This document shows, piece after piece, positions 17,753 to 26,532 of a stretch of DNA of 64,000 bases; within the stretch, counting starts at the first letter, position 1, and each line of letters begins with the position of its first letter. The notes under the pieces are model-generated. The model saw only the letters and a list, made by a program, of their open reading frames with translations. It was not told where the DNA came from and searched no databases. This DNA is from Microbacterium croceum (GTDB taxonomy: Bacteria; Actinomycetota; Actinomycetes; Actinomycetales; Microbacteriaceae): contig NZ_JAHWXN010000001.1 of assembly GCF_023091245.1 (NCBI RefSeq), positions 2,356,001 to 2,420,000 on the forward strand, read 5' to 3'. Both the position numbers and the translations under genes were made by a program.

Positions 17753-18822
17753 TTCGGGGTGCTCCCGTCTTGGGTCGGCTTCTTGCGGCGCCAGATTCCT
17801 CGGTCGGGGATGACCGGGACCCCGGTGACGGCGTTGGGTCGTGTCTTGGGCGGGTTGGCTCCGCGCACCCGTCGCGCGCCCTCGAGCCCTGTGGGGGTGA
17901 CGGCTTCCATGCTCGGGATGCCGATCTCCTTCTCGGTGAGCGCGGCGCGCAGCCGCTTGCGCAGCTCCTGGGCGACGTCGTCCTTGGCGTTGGCGCGAGC
18001 CTTGATCACCACGCGGACCACGAGAGCTTCTCCGGTGATCGCCTCCAGGCCCCACAATTCGGGCTTTTCGACGATGCGGGTGCGCCACTTCGGGTCTTTC
18101 GCAAGCGCTTGAGCGGTCTCCAGCATGGTCTGCTCGACGACCTCGAGGTCGGCATCGGTGGGGACGCCGATATCGATGATCGCGCGGGCCCACCCCTGGG
18201 ACATGTTGCCGATGCGGGTGACCTCACCATTGCGCACGTACCAGAGCGTGCCGTTCACATCGCGGACCTGGGTGATGCGGACGCTGACGTACTCCACGAC
18301 ACCGCTGGCGAGTCCGAGGTCGACCACGTCGCCGATGCCGATCTGATCCTCCGCCACCAGGAACATGCCGTTCAGTACGTCCTTGACGATGTTCTGGGCG
18401 CCGAAACCGAGACCGGCGCCGACCGCCGCGGTGAGGAGGGTGAGCGAGCCCAGCAGCGTGTTGTCGAGCGCGTTGACGATCAGCACGACGGCGATCACGA
18501 CCAGCATCACGTTCACGATGTTCTGGAGGATCGTGCCGAGCGTGCGGGTGCGCTGCACCAGGCGCATGTCGGCGAGAGGAGAGCGCTCCAGCGCTTGGGT
18601 GTCGTCGACGGATGCCTTGCTCTTCGCGCTGTCGACGATGCGGTGCACCACCCGCCGGATCACGACACGGAGGACGAGCCCGACGACCACGCAGCTCGCG
18701 ATGATCACCGCGACTGCAAGAGCCTTCCAGCCCACCTTCACGAGCACGTCGAGAATGGGCTGCAACCACTCCGGGACAGCAGAAGGCACGGTCGGATCGT
18801 TCACGTCGAAAGGGATCATCAT
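17749..18822 (-). CDS. MscS-family mechanosensitive ion channel
   Basis: A 357-residue membrane protein with about three hydrophobic helices in the first 150 residues and the pore-lining helix LLTAAVGAGLGFGAQNIVKDVLNG near residue 135 (Gly/Ala-rich, as in MscS TM3). The cytoplasmic beta domain (GIGDVVDLGLASGVVEYV) and alpha/beta vestibule follow. It would release solutes on hypo-osmotic shock. First gene of the globin and flavoprotein operon. A Pro/Arg-rich tail ends the protein. Confidence 0.92.
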   Translation of the reverse strand: MMIPFDVNDPTVPSAVPEWLQPILDVLVKVGWKALAVAVIIASCVVVGLVLRVVIRRVVHRIVDSAKSKASVDDTQALERSPLADMRLVQRTRTLGTILQNIVNVMLVVIAVVLIVNALDNTLLGSLTLLTAAVGAGLGFGAQNIVKDVLNGMFLVAEDQIGIGDVVDLGLASGVVEYVSVRITQVRDVNGTLWYVRNGEVTRIGNMSQGWARAIIDIGVPTDADLEVVEQTMLETAQALAKDPKWRTRIVEKPELWGLEAITGEALVVRVVIKARANAKDDVAQELRKRLRAALTEKEIGIPSMEAVTPTGLEGARRVRGANPPKTRPNAVTGVPVIPDRGIWRRKKPTQDGSTPK

Positions 18823-18840
18823 CAGTACCAGATCCTAGCG

Positions 18841-18884
18841 ATCGGGCCTCTGCGCGGGCTGGATGCACCGCGCAGAGGCCCGAT
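18841..18884 (-). terminator. Strong hairpin after pepN
   Basis: ATCGGGCCTCTGCGCGG and its exact complement form a 17-bp stem with a 10-base loop, 17 bases beyond the pepN stop and just before the mscS start. No T-run follows. Confidence 0.75.
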
Positions 18885-18901
18885 CGACGAGGCGTGTCGT
18901 G

Positions 18902-21454
18902 TCAGTCGTCGGCGTCGCGCGACTGCGCAGCGAGGGAGCGCTCGACATCGGCCAGGTTCTCGAGCACCAGACGGCGCAGCGCGGGCGCCGCGTCCTGGTG
19001 CGCCGACAGCCATGCTCTGGTCGCATCGCGCAGCTCGACGTTCGCCAGGGCCGTCGGGAAGAGGCCGACGATGAGGTACTGCGCGATCTGGTAGCTCCGC
19101 GACTCCCAGATGGGGAGCAGCATGTCGAAGTACGCCGGAACGAACTCGGCGAGCACGTCGACGCCTGCCGGGTGCACGAAGCCGAGTGCGGCGGAACGGA
19201 CGATCGTGTTGGGCGCGTCGTCGCGCTCGATCAGCGATGTCCACGCGGCCTTCTTGGAGGCGGAGTCGGGCAGCGCGGCCCGAGCCTGCGCAGCGAACTC
19301 GCCGCCCTTGGCCGTGTTGTCGGCGGCGAGCGCGGCGTCGATGGTCGCGGCATCCGTGGCGCCGATCGTGGCGAGGCCGACCAGGAGCTGCCAGCTGAGG
19401 TCGGCGTCGATCTCGAGCCCGGCGAGCGTCTCCTCACCCGAGCGGAGGCGGCCGACGATACCGGCGTGCTCCGGAGTGACGAGGGAGTTGGCGAATGCGG
19501 TCACGAACTGCAGCTGGCTGTCGCTGCCGGACGCCGCAGACTCGGCGAGCGCCCAGAGGCCGTCTGCGACCTTGAGGCGCGCCTGCGCGCGCTGTTCAGG
19601 AGCGACGTACAGGTTCACGGCGGTGCGCAACTGCGCGAGCGTCGTGCGGACCGTGGTCGACTCGGTCTCGCGGCCGATGTTGCCGAGCACCAGGTCGATG
19701 TAGTCCGAGGCGGCGCTCTCGGCATCGCGGGTCTGATCCCAGGCAGCGCCCCAGACGAGCGAGCGGGCGAGCGGGTCGTGGATGTCGGCGAGGTGCGTGA
19801 TCGCCGTCGCGAGGGACTTCTCATCCAGGCGGATCTTCGCGTAGGCGAGATCGTTGTCGTTGAGAAGCACGAGGTCGGGACGCTCGATGCCCTGCAGCTC
19901 CGGCACCTCTGTGCGGTCGCCGTCGACGTCGACCTCCACGTAGTGCGTGCGCGTCAGCGAACCGTCGGCGAGCGTGTAGAAGCCGATCCCCAGGCGGTGG
20001 GGGCGGATCGTGGGGTAATCGGCCGGCGCGGTCTGCGTCACGGCGAAGCGCGAGATGACGCCGTTGGCGTCGTCGGCGATGACCGGTTCGAGGGTGTTCA
20101 CCCCCGCGGTCTCCAACCACTTCTTCGACCAGGTGCTCAGGTCGCGACCGCTGGTGGCCTCGAGCTCGACGAGCAGGTCGCTGAGCTCGGTGTTGCCCCA
20201 CGAGTGCTTCTGGAAGTACTGCGAGACACCGGCGAAGAACGCTTCGATGCCGACCCAGGCCGCCAACTGCTTGAGCACCGATCCGCCTTTGGCGTAGGTG
20301 ATGCCATCGAAGTTGACCTGCACGTCTTCCAGGTCGTTGATCTCGGCGACGATGGGATGCGTCGAGGGGAGCTGGTCCTGACGGTACGCCCAGGTCTTCT
20401 CCATGGCGTTGAACGTGGTCCACGCCTCGGTCCACTCAGTGGCCTCAGCCGTGGCGATCGTGGACGCCCACTCCGCGAACGACTCGTTGAGCCAGAGGTC
20501 GTTCCACCACTTCATGGTGACGAGGTCGCCGAACCACATGTGCGCGAGCTCGTGCAGGATCGTGACGACGCGGCGCTCCTTGACCGCGTCGGTCACCTTG
20601 CTGCGGAACACGTAGCTCTCGGTGAACGTGACCGCACCGGCGTTCTCCATCGCGCCCGCGTTGAACTCGGGCACGAAGAGCTGGTCGTACTTGGCGAAGG
20701 GGTAGGGGACGCCGAACTTCGACTCGAAGTAGGCGAACCCTTCGCGCGTCTTGTCGAAGATGTAGTCGGCGTCGAGGTGCTGCCACAGGCTCTTGCGGCC
20801 GTATACGCCGAGCGGGATGACGCGGCCGGAAGCACTGGTCAGCTCCGAGAACGTCGACTCGTAGGGCCCGGCGACAAGGGCGGTGATGTACGAGGAGATG
20901 CGCGGAGTGGGCTCGAAGCCCCAGGTGGCGATCGAGTCGTCGTCGTGCACGATCGGCTCGGGGGTGGGGGAGTTGGAGACGACCTTCCAGGCGGCGGGCG
21001 CCGTGACCGTGAACGTGAACGTCGCCTTCAGGTCAGGCTGCTCGAAGACGGCGAACACCCGGCGGGAGTCGGGCACCTCGAATTGGGAGTACAGGTAGAC
21101 CTCATCATCGACGGGATCGACGAATCGATGCAGTCCCTCACCGGTGTTCGTATAGAGGCAGTCGGCATCGACCACCAGCACGTTCTCCTCCTGCAGGCCG
21201 CTCAGCGTGATGCGCGAGTCGGCGAAGACCTCGTTCGGGTCCAGCTGCTCGCCGTTCAGCGAGATCTCTCGAACCTCGCGAGCGATGAGGTCGATGAACG
21301 TGAAGCTCTCCGGCGTCGCCGTGAAACGGACGACGCTGCGGGAGCCGAACACCTCGGAACCCTTTGTCAGATCGAGTGCGACTTCATACGACTGCGTGTC
21401 GATGACGTCGCGGCGCTCCTGCGCTTCGACACGGGTGAGGTTCTCTCCAGGCAC
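18902..21454 (-). CDS. pepN: Aminopeptidase N (M1 family)
   Basis: An 850-residue zinc aminopeptidase that removes N-terminal residues from peptides. The exopeptidase motif GAMENAGAVT is near residue 267 and the zinc site HELAHMWFGDLV, with the third ligand in LNESFAEW, near residue 298. The long C-terminal ERAP1-like helical domain is complete. The length matches the actinobacterial PepN. The GTG start has GGGAG about 8 bases upstream. Confidence 0.96.
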   Translation of the reverse strand: MPGENLTRVEAQERRDVIDTQSYEVALDLTKGSEVFGSRSVVRFTATPESFTFIDLIAREVREISLNGEQLDPNEVFADSRITLSGLQEENVLVVDADCLYTNTGEGLHRFVDPVDDEVYLYSQFEVPDSRRVFAVFEQPDLKATFTFTVTAPAAWKVVSNSPTPEPIVHDDDSIATWGFEPTPRISSYITALVAGPYESTFSELTSASGRVIPLGVYGRKSLWQHLDADYIFDKTREGFAYFESKFGVPYPFAKYDQLFVPEFNAGAMENAGAVTFTESYVFRSKVTDAVKERRVVTILHELAHMWFGDLVTMKWWNDLWLNESFAEWASTIATAEATEWTEAWTTFNAMEKTWAYRQDQLPSTHPIVAEINDLEDVQVNFDGITYAKGGSVLKQLAAWVGIEAFFAGVSQYFQKHSWGNTELSDLLVELEATSGRDLSTWSKKWLETAGVNTLEPVIADDANGVISRFAVTQTAPADYPTIRPHRLGIGFYTLADGSLTRTHYVEVDVDGDRTEVPELQGIERPDLVLLNDNDLAYAKIRLDEKSLATAITHLADIHDPLARSLVWGAAWDQTRDAESAASDYIDLVLGNIGRETESTTVRTTLAQLRTAVNLYVAPEQRAQARLKVADGLWALAESAASGSDSQLQFVTAFANSLVTPEHAGIVGRLRSGEETLAGLEIDADLSWQLLVGLATIGATDAATIDAALAADNTAKGGEFAAQARAALPDSASKKAAWTSLIERDDAPNTIVRSAALGFVHPAGVDVLAEFVPAYFDMLLPIWESRSYQIAQYLIVGLFPTALANVELRDATRAWLSAHQDAAPALRRLVLENLADVERSLAAQSRDADD

Positions 21455-21579
21455 AGCTGTACTCCCAGGGGTGAGGGGATGTCACCGGGGGGTCGGCGCA
21501 GTTGGCGCCTACGGCAACCATGACAGCCTACGCCAGGCCGACGCGCGCCCTCACTCCGCGGAGGTGAAAGGATAGGGGA

Positions 21580-22764
21580 GTGACTGCGATCGAGCCGAAC
21601 ATCGTTCCCTTTGCCTCCGCTGCCGCCGCGAGCGGTGAGCCGTATGTGACGACGCCCGTCGCGTACGACGGAATCCTGCTCGCTGGCTTCGGAGGACCTG
21701 AGGGGCAAGACGACGTGATCCCCTTCCTGCGCAACGTCACGCGTGGGCGCGGCATCCCCGACGAGCGGCTGGAAGAGGTATCGCACCACTACCGCCACTT
21801 CGGCGGCGTCAGCCCGATCAACGGGCAGAACCGCGTGCTCAAAGAGGCACTGGAGGCGGAGCTCGCCAGCCGCGGCATCGACCTCCCGGTCTACTGGGGC
21901 AACCGGAACTGGACCCCCTACCTCGAAGAGGTCGTGGTCGAAGCGTCCCAGCACGGACACAACACGCTTCTGGCCTTCGCCACCAGCGCGTACAGCTCGT
22001 TCTCGAGCTGCCGTCAGTATCGCGAGGACTTCGCGCGGGTGCTCGAGGAGACCGGGCTGGGCGACACTGTGACGATCGACAAGATCCGCCCCTTCTACGA
22101 CCACCCCGGATTCGTCGACGCCTTCGAGACCGGCGTGCGTGACGCGATCGAGGGCTTCCTCGCTGAGGGTGTCGCCCCCGCCGATATCCAGATCCTGTTC
22201 TCCACCCACAGCATCCCGACCGCAGACGCCGAGCGCTCCGGCGCGCGCGACATCGACTGGGGCGAGGGAGGGGCGTACGCGGCTCAGCACCTCGCCGTCG
22301 CGGAATGGGTGATGGATCGTGTGAGACAGTCCAATCCCGCCGCGGCGGACGTGTCGTGGGAGCTCGTGTACCAGTCGCGTTCCGGCCCCGCGTCGCAGCC
22401 GTGGCTCGAGCCCGATGTCTGCGATGTGATCGGCGAGCTCGGAGGCCGTGGTCGCAAGGCTGTCGCCGTGGTACCCGTCGGTTTCATGAGCGATCACATG
22501 GAGGTGCTCTGGGACCTCGACACCGAAGCGGCGGAGGCCGCGGAAGAGGCGGGGCTCCGCTTCATCCGCACTCCCACCCCCGGCATCTCGCCGACATTCG
22601 TCGCGGGCATCGTCGATCTCATCCAGGAGCGTCTGCAGGGGACTCCGAACGCGGAGCGGCCGCACGTCACGGCACTCCCCGGTGCTTTCGACGTCTGCCG
22701 TCCCGGCTGCTGCGAGAACGTCCGCGCCGGATTCAAGCCCGCCGCCGCCGGCATCGTCCCCTGA
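21580..22764 (+). CDS. hemH: Ferrochelatase (coproporphyrin type) with likely [2Fe-2S] ligands
   Basis: A 394-residue ferrochelatase that inserts iron into coproporphyrin III in the actinobacterial haem pathway. GFGGPEGQDDVIPFLRNV is the N-terminal family segment, TSAYSSFSSCRQYRED and FSTHSIP carry active-site regions. One Cys near residue 147 and the C-terminal cluster CRPGCCEN match the positions of the iron-sulfur ligands known in mycobacterial ferrochelatase. GTG start; a purine-rich AAGGATAGGGGA precedes it. No other haem gene is adjacent. Confidence 0.95.
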   Translation: MTAIEPNIVPFASAAAASGEPYVTTPVAYDGILLAGFGGPEGQDDVIPFLRNVTRGRGIPDERLEEVSHHYRHFGGVSPINGQNRVLKEALEAELASRGIDLPVYWGNRNWTPYLEEVVVEASQHGHNTLLAFATSAYSSFSSCRQYREDFARVLEETGLGDTVTIDKIRPFYDHPGFVDAFETGVRDAIEGFLAEGVAPADIQILFSTHSIPTADAERSGARDIDWGEGGAYAAQHLAVAEWVMDRVRQSNPAAADVSWELVYQSRSGPASQPWLEPDVCDVIGELGGRGRKAVAVVPVGFMSDHMEVLWDLDTEAAEAAEEAGLRFIRTPTPGISPTFVAGIVDLIQERLQGTPNAERPHVTALPGAFDVCRPGCCENVRAGFKPAAAGIVP

Positions 22765-22789
22765 GACAGTCCGGGGAGCGCACCGATCC

Positions 22790-22795
22790 TAGGAT
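22790..22795 (+). promoter_or_regulatory. Predicted -10 element for rpiB
   Basis: TAGGAT, 7 bases before the ATG at 22803. It supports ATG 22803 over the in-frame ATG at 22794, which lies inside the hexamer. Confidence 0.5.
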
Positions 22796-22802
22796 GGTAG
22801 CC

Positions 22803-23288
22803 ATGCGCATCCATATCGCCACCGATCACGCCGGTCTCGACTTCTCCACGCAGCTGCAGGACCATCTGCGCTCCGCAGGGCACGATGTCGTCGATCACGG
22901 CCCGATCGTCTACGACGCGGTCGACGATTACCCCGCGTTCTGCATCCGTGCGGCGCAGGCCGTGGTGCGCGACCAGACTGCCGGCGTCGAGGCGCTCGGC
23001 ATCGTCTTCGGCGGTTCGGGCAACGGCGAGCAGATCGCGGCGAACAAGGTCGAGGGGATTCGTGCGGCCCTGGTCTGGAACCTGTCGACCGCGGAGCTCG
23101 CGCGCGAGCACAACGACGCGAACGTCATCGCAATCGGCGCGCGCCAGCACAGCTTCGACGAGGTCATCGCGTTGATCGACCGCTTCATCGCCACCCCGTT
23201 CTCGGGTGACGAGCGCCACGTGCGCCGCATCGGACAGATCGCCGACTTCGAGCGCGACGGCTCACTGCTTCCGGATCCGCGGGCCTGA
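22803..23288 (+). CDS. rpiB: Ribose-5-phosphate isomerase B
   Basis: A 161-residue RpiB/LacA-fold isomerase interconverting ribose-5-phosphate and ribulose-5-phosphate. The start RIHIATDHAGLD holds the substrate-binding Asp-His, FGGSGNGEQIAANK is the anion-binding loop, and NDANVIAIGARQH is the C-terminal signature. The loop has Ser-Gly-Asn where many RpiB have Cys-Gly; the actinobacterial type is known to use Glu and no Cys. Followed after one base by the glycosylase gene. Confidence 0.93.
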   Translation: MRIHIATDHAGLDFSTQLQDHLRSAGHDVVDHGPIVYDAVDDYPAFCIRAAQAVVRDQTAGVEALGIVFGGSGNGEQIAANKVEGIRAALVWNLSTAELAREHNDANVIAIGARQHSFDEVIALIDRFIATPFSGDERHVRRIGQIADFERDGSLLPDPRA

Positions 23289-23289
23289 C

Positions 23290-24288
23290 ATGCCCGAGGG
23301 CCATTCCGTCCATCGGATCGCGCGGCAGTTCGACCGTAACTTCGTCGGCAAGACGCTGTCGGCATCGAGTCCGCAGGGACGCTTCGCCGAGGGTGCCGCC
23401 GTCCTCGACGGCCGCACCGCAGTGAGCGTGCAGGCGGTCGGCAAGCAGATGTTCCTCGAGACCGAGGGCGACCTGTGGTTGCGGGTGCACCTCGGGCTCT
23501 ACGGCGCGTGGGATTTCGCGGGCGAGATCCTCGTCGACCCCACGATCGCCTCCGCGAACGGTCGGATGGGCCAGACGAATCAGCGCGGCACGGATCTCGA
23601 CGAGGCGATCCTCGATGATGCGGGGGAGAACTCGCTCGCATCCATCGGCGCTCCCCGACGTACACGCGTGCACGTGCGCATGTCCGAGCAGACCAAGGGA
23701 CTGCACGACGAGGGGATGGAGTGGCCGCCACCGGTGGTCGGGCAGGTGCGGCTGCGCCTCCTGACGGACATCACGGCAGCGGATCTGCGCGGTCCGACCG
23801 CCTGCGTGCTGCAGACGCCCGAGGAGATGCTCGCGACCGTCGCCAAACTCGGGCCGGATCCGCTGGTCGGCGACCCTGCCGAGAACGAGGAGCGCTTCGT
23901 CCGCGCGGTCGCGAAGAAGCAGACGGCGATCGCGCTTCTGCTGATGGACCAGTCGGTGGTCAGCGGTATCGGCAATGTCTACCGCGCCGAGATGCTCTTC
24001 CGACAGCGCCTGAACCCGCACACCCCGGGGCGCGACGTCCGTGAGGAGACGGTCCGCGCGCTGTGGCGGGACTGGGTCCGACTGCTCGCGATCGGAGTCG
24101 AGACCGGGCAGATGATGACGATGGACGACCTGTCGGCCGAGGAGTATCGCGCCGCGATGGCGAGCCGCGACGACCGACACTGGGTCTACCATCGGGCTGG
24201 CCTGCCCTGCCGCGTCTGCGGCACCGAGATCGCCCTCGAGGAGATCGGTGCCCGCAAGCTGTACTGGTGCCCGCGCTGCCAGGCGTGA
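23290..24288 (+). CDS. nei: Fpg/Nei family DNA glycosylase (endonuclease VIII type)
   Basis: A 332-residue base-excision enzyme. After Met removal the protein begins PEGHSVHRIARQFD: Pro1 would be the Schiff-base nucleophile and Glu2 is retained. The helix-two-turn-helix region MDQSVVSGIGNVYRAEMLF and a C-terminal zinc finger CRVCG...CPRCQ are present. PEGHS rather than PELPE points to a Nei rather than Fpg protein. An insert of about 30 residues around 95-125 is Asp/Asn-rich. Co-transcribed with rpiB. Confidence 0.93.
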   Translation: MPEGHSVHRIARQFDRNFVGKTLSASSPQGRFAEGAAVLDGRTAVSVQAVGKQMFLETEGDLWLRVHLGLYGAWDFAGEILVDPTIASANGRMGQTNQRGTDLDEAILDDAGENSLASIGAPRRTRVHVRMSEQTKGLHDEGMEWPPPVVGQVRLRLLTDITAADLRGPTACVLQTPEEMLATVAKLGPDPLVGDPAENEERFVRAVAKKQTAIALLLMDQSVVSGIGNVYRAEMLFRQRLNPHTPGRDVREETVRALWRDWVRLLAIGVETGQMMTMDDLSAEEYRAAMASRDDRHWVYHRAGLPCRVCGTEIALEEIGARKLYWCPRCQA

Positions 24289-24327
24289 CACGACCTGCTC
24301 CGATCCCGTCGAACCGAGGCTGCGAAC

Positions 24328-25833
24328 ATGCGTGAGATATCCCCGTCCAGCGAGCCGATCGCGATGATCCGCGCCGTGCGCGTCACCGGGCCAGGACGAG
24401 AGTTCCTGCTCGACGATGAACCGGTCGACATCCAGATCGCGGAGGGGCAGATCGTCGACATCGCACCGACCGGGAGCCTGCGGCCCCGGGGCCAGGTGCT
24501 CGATGGCGACGGTGCATGGGCGGTCCCCGGGCTCTGGGACAACCACGTCCACACGGTGCAGTGGGCGTTGGCGGCTGAGCGCGAGCCCCTCGGCCAGGTC
24601 GGATCTGCCGCGGAGGTGGCTCGACGGATGACGCATGTCGCGCCGCTCGCCGACGGTCGTCGCGTCGGCAGCGGCTATCGTGACGCCCTGTGGAGCGACG
24701 CGCCCGATCTGTTCACGCTGGATGCCGCGACCGGCGACGTGCCGACGTACCTGATCAACGCCGACGTGCACAGCGTGTGGCTGAACTCCGCAGCTCTCCG
24801 GCGTGAGGGGTTCCGCAGCCCCGATGGGATCCTTCGCGAGGAGGACGCCTTCGAGATCTCACGGCGTCTGAACGCCGTCGACCCCGCGCACGGTGATCGT
24901 GCGGTGCAGCGGGCGGGGGAGCAGGCCGCGTCGCGCGGTGTCACCGGACTCGTCGACTTCGACATGGCGTGGAACGCCGAAGCGTGGCCGCGCCGGATCG
25001 CAGCCGGGTTCGCGGCGCACCGGGTCGAATTCGCGGTGTACTCGTTCGACCTGGACAGGGCGATCGCCGCAGGCCTGCACACCGGGGAACTGCTCGAGTC
25101 CGAGGACGCCCCGTCCGCCGGGCGTGGACTCGTGAGAGTGGGACCCCTCAAGATCATCTCCGACGGCTCGCTCGGCACGCGCACGGCGGCCTGCTCGCAC
25201 GCGTACCCGGGAGATCCGGAGAACTTCGGGGTGCTGAACGTTCCTCGCGACGCCCTGATCGATGCACTGGTGACAGCGACCGGGGCGGGTCTGAGCGTGG
25301 CCGTGCACGCGATCGGCGACAGGGCCACCACCTCCGCGCTCGACGCGTTCACCGTGAGCGGCGCAACCGGCACGATCGAACATGCGCAGCTCGTGCGTCA
25401 CGCCGATCTCGCCCGTTTCGCGCGGCTCGGCGTGGCCGCGAGTGTGCAGCCTCAGCATGCTCTGGACGACCGGGACCTCGTCGGACGGCACTGGGCGGAG
25501 CAGACCGCGATCGGGTATCCCCTTGCTTCGCTGCTCGATGCCGGAGTCGAGGTGAGATTCGGCTCGGACGCTCCCGTCGCGGAACTGGACCCGTGGCAGG
25601 CCATCGCTGCCGCGGTCTTCCGCACGGACGACGATCGCGAGCCGTGGCATCCAGAGGAGCGCGTGAGCGTCAATCGGGCGCTGCAGGCGAGCGTGCGCTC
25701 GTCGATCCGGCCCGGTGAGCCGGCAGACGTCGTCTTGACCGGCCGGGATCCGCAGACGTCGACCGCGACCGAGCTGCGCACGATGCCGGTCGTGGCTACC
25801 GTCCTGGCTGGTCGGATCACTCACATCGCCTGA
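24328..25833 (+). CDS. Amidohydrolase of the YtcJ-like family
   Basis: A 501-residue metal-dependent hydrolase. The metal-binding HxH occurs in LWDNHVHTVQW near residue 72; KIISDGSLGTRTA, VHAIGDRA and the late FGSDAPVAELDPW supply the other expected ligands and the catalytic Asp. The family includes N-substituted formamide deformylases and related amidases, so the substrate is open. The ATG at 24328 has a GAGG upstream; an internal ATG at 24364 lacks a ribosome site. Confidence 0.87.
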   Translation: MREISPSSEPIAMIRAVRVTGPGREFLLDDEPVDIQIAEGQIVDIAPTGSLRPRGQVLDGDGAWAVPGLWDNHVHTVQWALAAEREPLGQVGSAAEVARRMTHVAPLADGRRVGSGYRDALWSDAPDLFTLDAATGDVPTYLINADVHSVWLNSAALRREGFRSPDGILREEDAFEISRRLNAVDPAHGDRAVQRAGEQAASRGVTGLVDFDMAWNAEAWPRRIAAGFAAHRVEFAVYSFDLDRAIAAGLHTGELLESEDAPSAGRGLVRVGPLKIISDGSLGTRTAACSHAYPGDPENFGVLNVPRDALIDALVTATGAGLSVAVHAIGDRATTSALDAFTVSGATGTIEHAQLVRHADLARFARLGVAASVQPQHALDDRDLVGRHWAEQTAIGYPLASLLDAGVEVRFGSDAPVAELDPWQAIAAAVFRTDDDREPWHPEERVSVNRALQASVRSSIRPGEPADVVLTGRDPQTSTATELRTMPVVATVLAGRITHIA

Positions 25834-25852
25834 GCGGGCACGAAGAACGAGC

Positions 25853-25896
25853 AGAGAGAAGGGGCACCGGGATGAATCCCGGTGCCCCTTCTCTCT
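25853..25896. terminator. Bidirectional rho-independent terminator
   Basis: A perfect 20-bp inverted repeat (25853-25872 and 25877-25896) with a TGAA loop lies between the convergent amidohydrolase and dps genes. The GC core GGGGCACCGGGA is flanked by AGAGAGAA on one side and TTCTCTCT on the other, giving a pyrimidine tract for both strands. Confidence 0.9.
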
Positions 25897-25906
25897 GAGA
25901 CGCGAC

Positions 25907-26392
25907 TCAGGCGGCGATGTGCGAGACGAGGAACCAGCGGTCCTTCTCGAGGCCGCGCATGATCTCGATCGCGACGTCCTGGCTTGTGAGGTCGACCTCG
26001 TCGAGACCGTCGATCGCGGCCTTGACGTCGACGAGGATTGCGTCGATGTCGGAGATGACCGCGCGGACGAGCTCATCCGACTGAGTGAAGCCTGCGGGCA
26101 CGGCGCTGGTGCCGGCCTTCTCGGCGACGGTGCTCAGGCGCGCGTCGATCGGGAGGCCGAGGGCGACGATGCGCTCTGCAGCCGTGTCGGCGAAGTCGCC
26201 GGCGTGGGCCACGATCGTGTCGAGCAGCTCGTGGACGCCGACGAAGTTCGCGCCACGGACGTGCCAGTGCGCCTGCTTGCCGTTGACGGTGAGCGCCTCG
26301 AGACCCAGGACGACCGGGGAGAGGAACTGCGCTGCGGCAGCCGCCACGGTCGGGTCGCTGGCGGTGGTGGAAACGGTCTGTGCCTTGCTCAT
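25907..26392 (-). CDS. dps: Dps-family ferritin-like DNA-protection protein
   Basis: A 161-residue four-helix protein forming a 12-mer that oxidises and stores iron and shields DNA. The inter-subunit ferroxidase residues appear in KQAHWHVRGANFVGVHELLD near residue 39 and the downstream HAGDFADTAAERI. GGAGGAG precedes the ATG. The N-terminal Ser/Thr/Ala tail is short and has only one Lys, so direct DNA binding is uncertain. A degenerate iron-box-like sequence lies about 80 bases upstream. Confidence 0.94.
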   Translation of the reverse strand: MSKAQTVSTTASDPTVAAAAAQFLSPVVLGLEALTVNGKQAHWHVRGANFVGVHELLDTIVAHAGDFADTAAERIVALGLPIDARLSTVAEKAGTSAVPAGFTQSDELVRAVISDIDAILVDVKAAIDGLDEVDLTSQDVAIEIMRGLEKDRWFLVSHIAA

Positions 26393-26532
26393 CTTGTGCT
26401 CCTCCGTGGTGCCTTCTCGTACCTGATGAACACAACGCTACTCAGGCTCAGGCATTCCGCAAGCAAGCTGAGGCTCGGCTTACACACGCGGAAACACGCG
26501 GAATTCCGCCCCCGTGAGGATAGTCTCGCCTC

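Noticed and set aside
17753..18193. Upstream extension of the globin frame.
   Set aside because: It lies wholly within mscS in another frame and has Arg/His/Pro-rich composition; GTG 17752 begins exactly where globin similarity begins.
18863..21523. An 886-codon open frame on the plus strand opposite pepN.
   Set aside because: It mirrors the aminopeptidase, whose zinc motifs fix the true frame; the antisense product is repetitive in Val, Arg, Gly and Asp and has no ribosome site.
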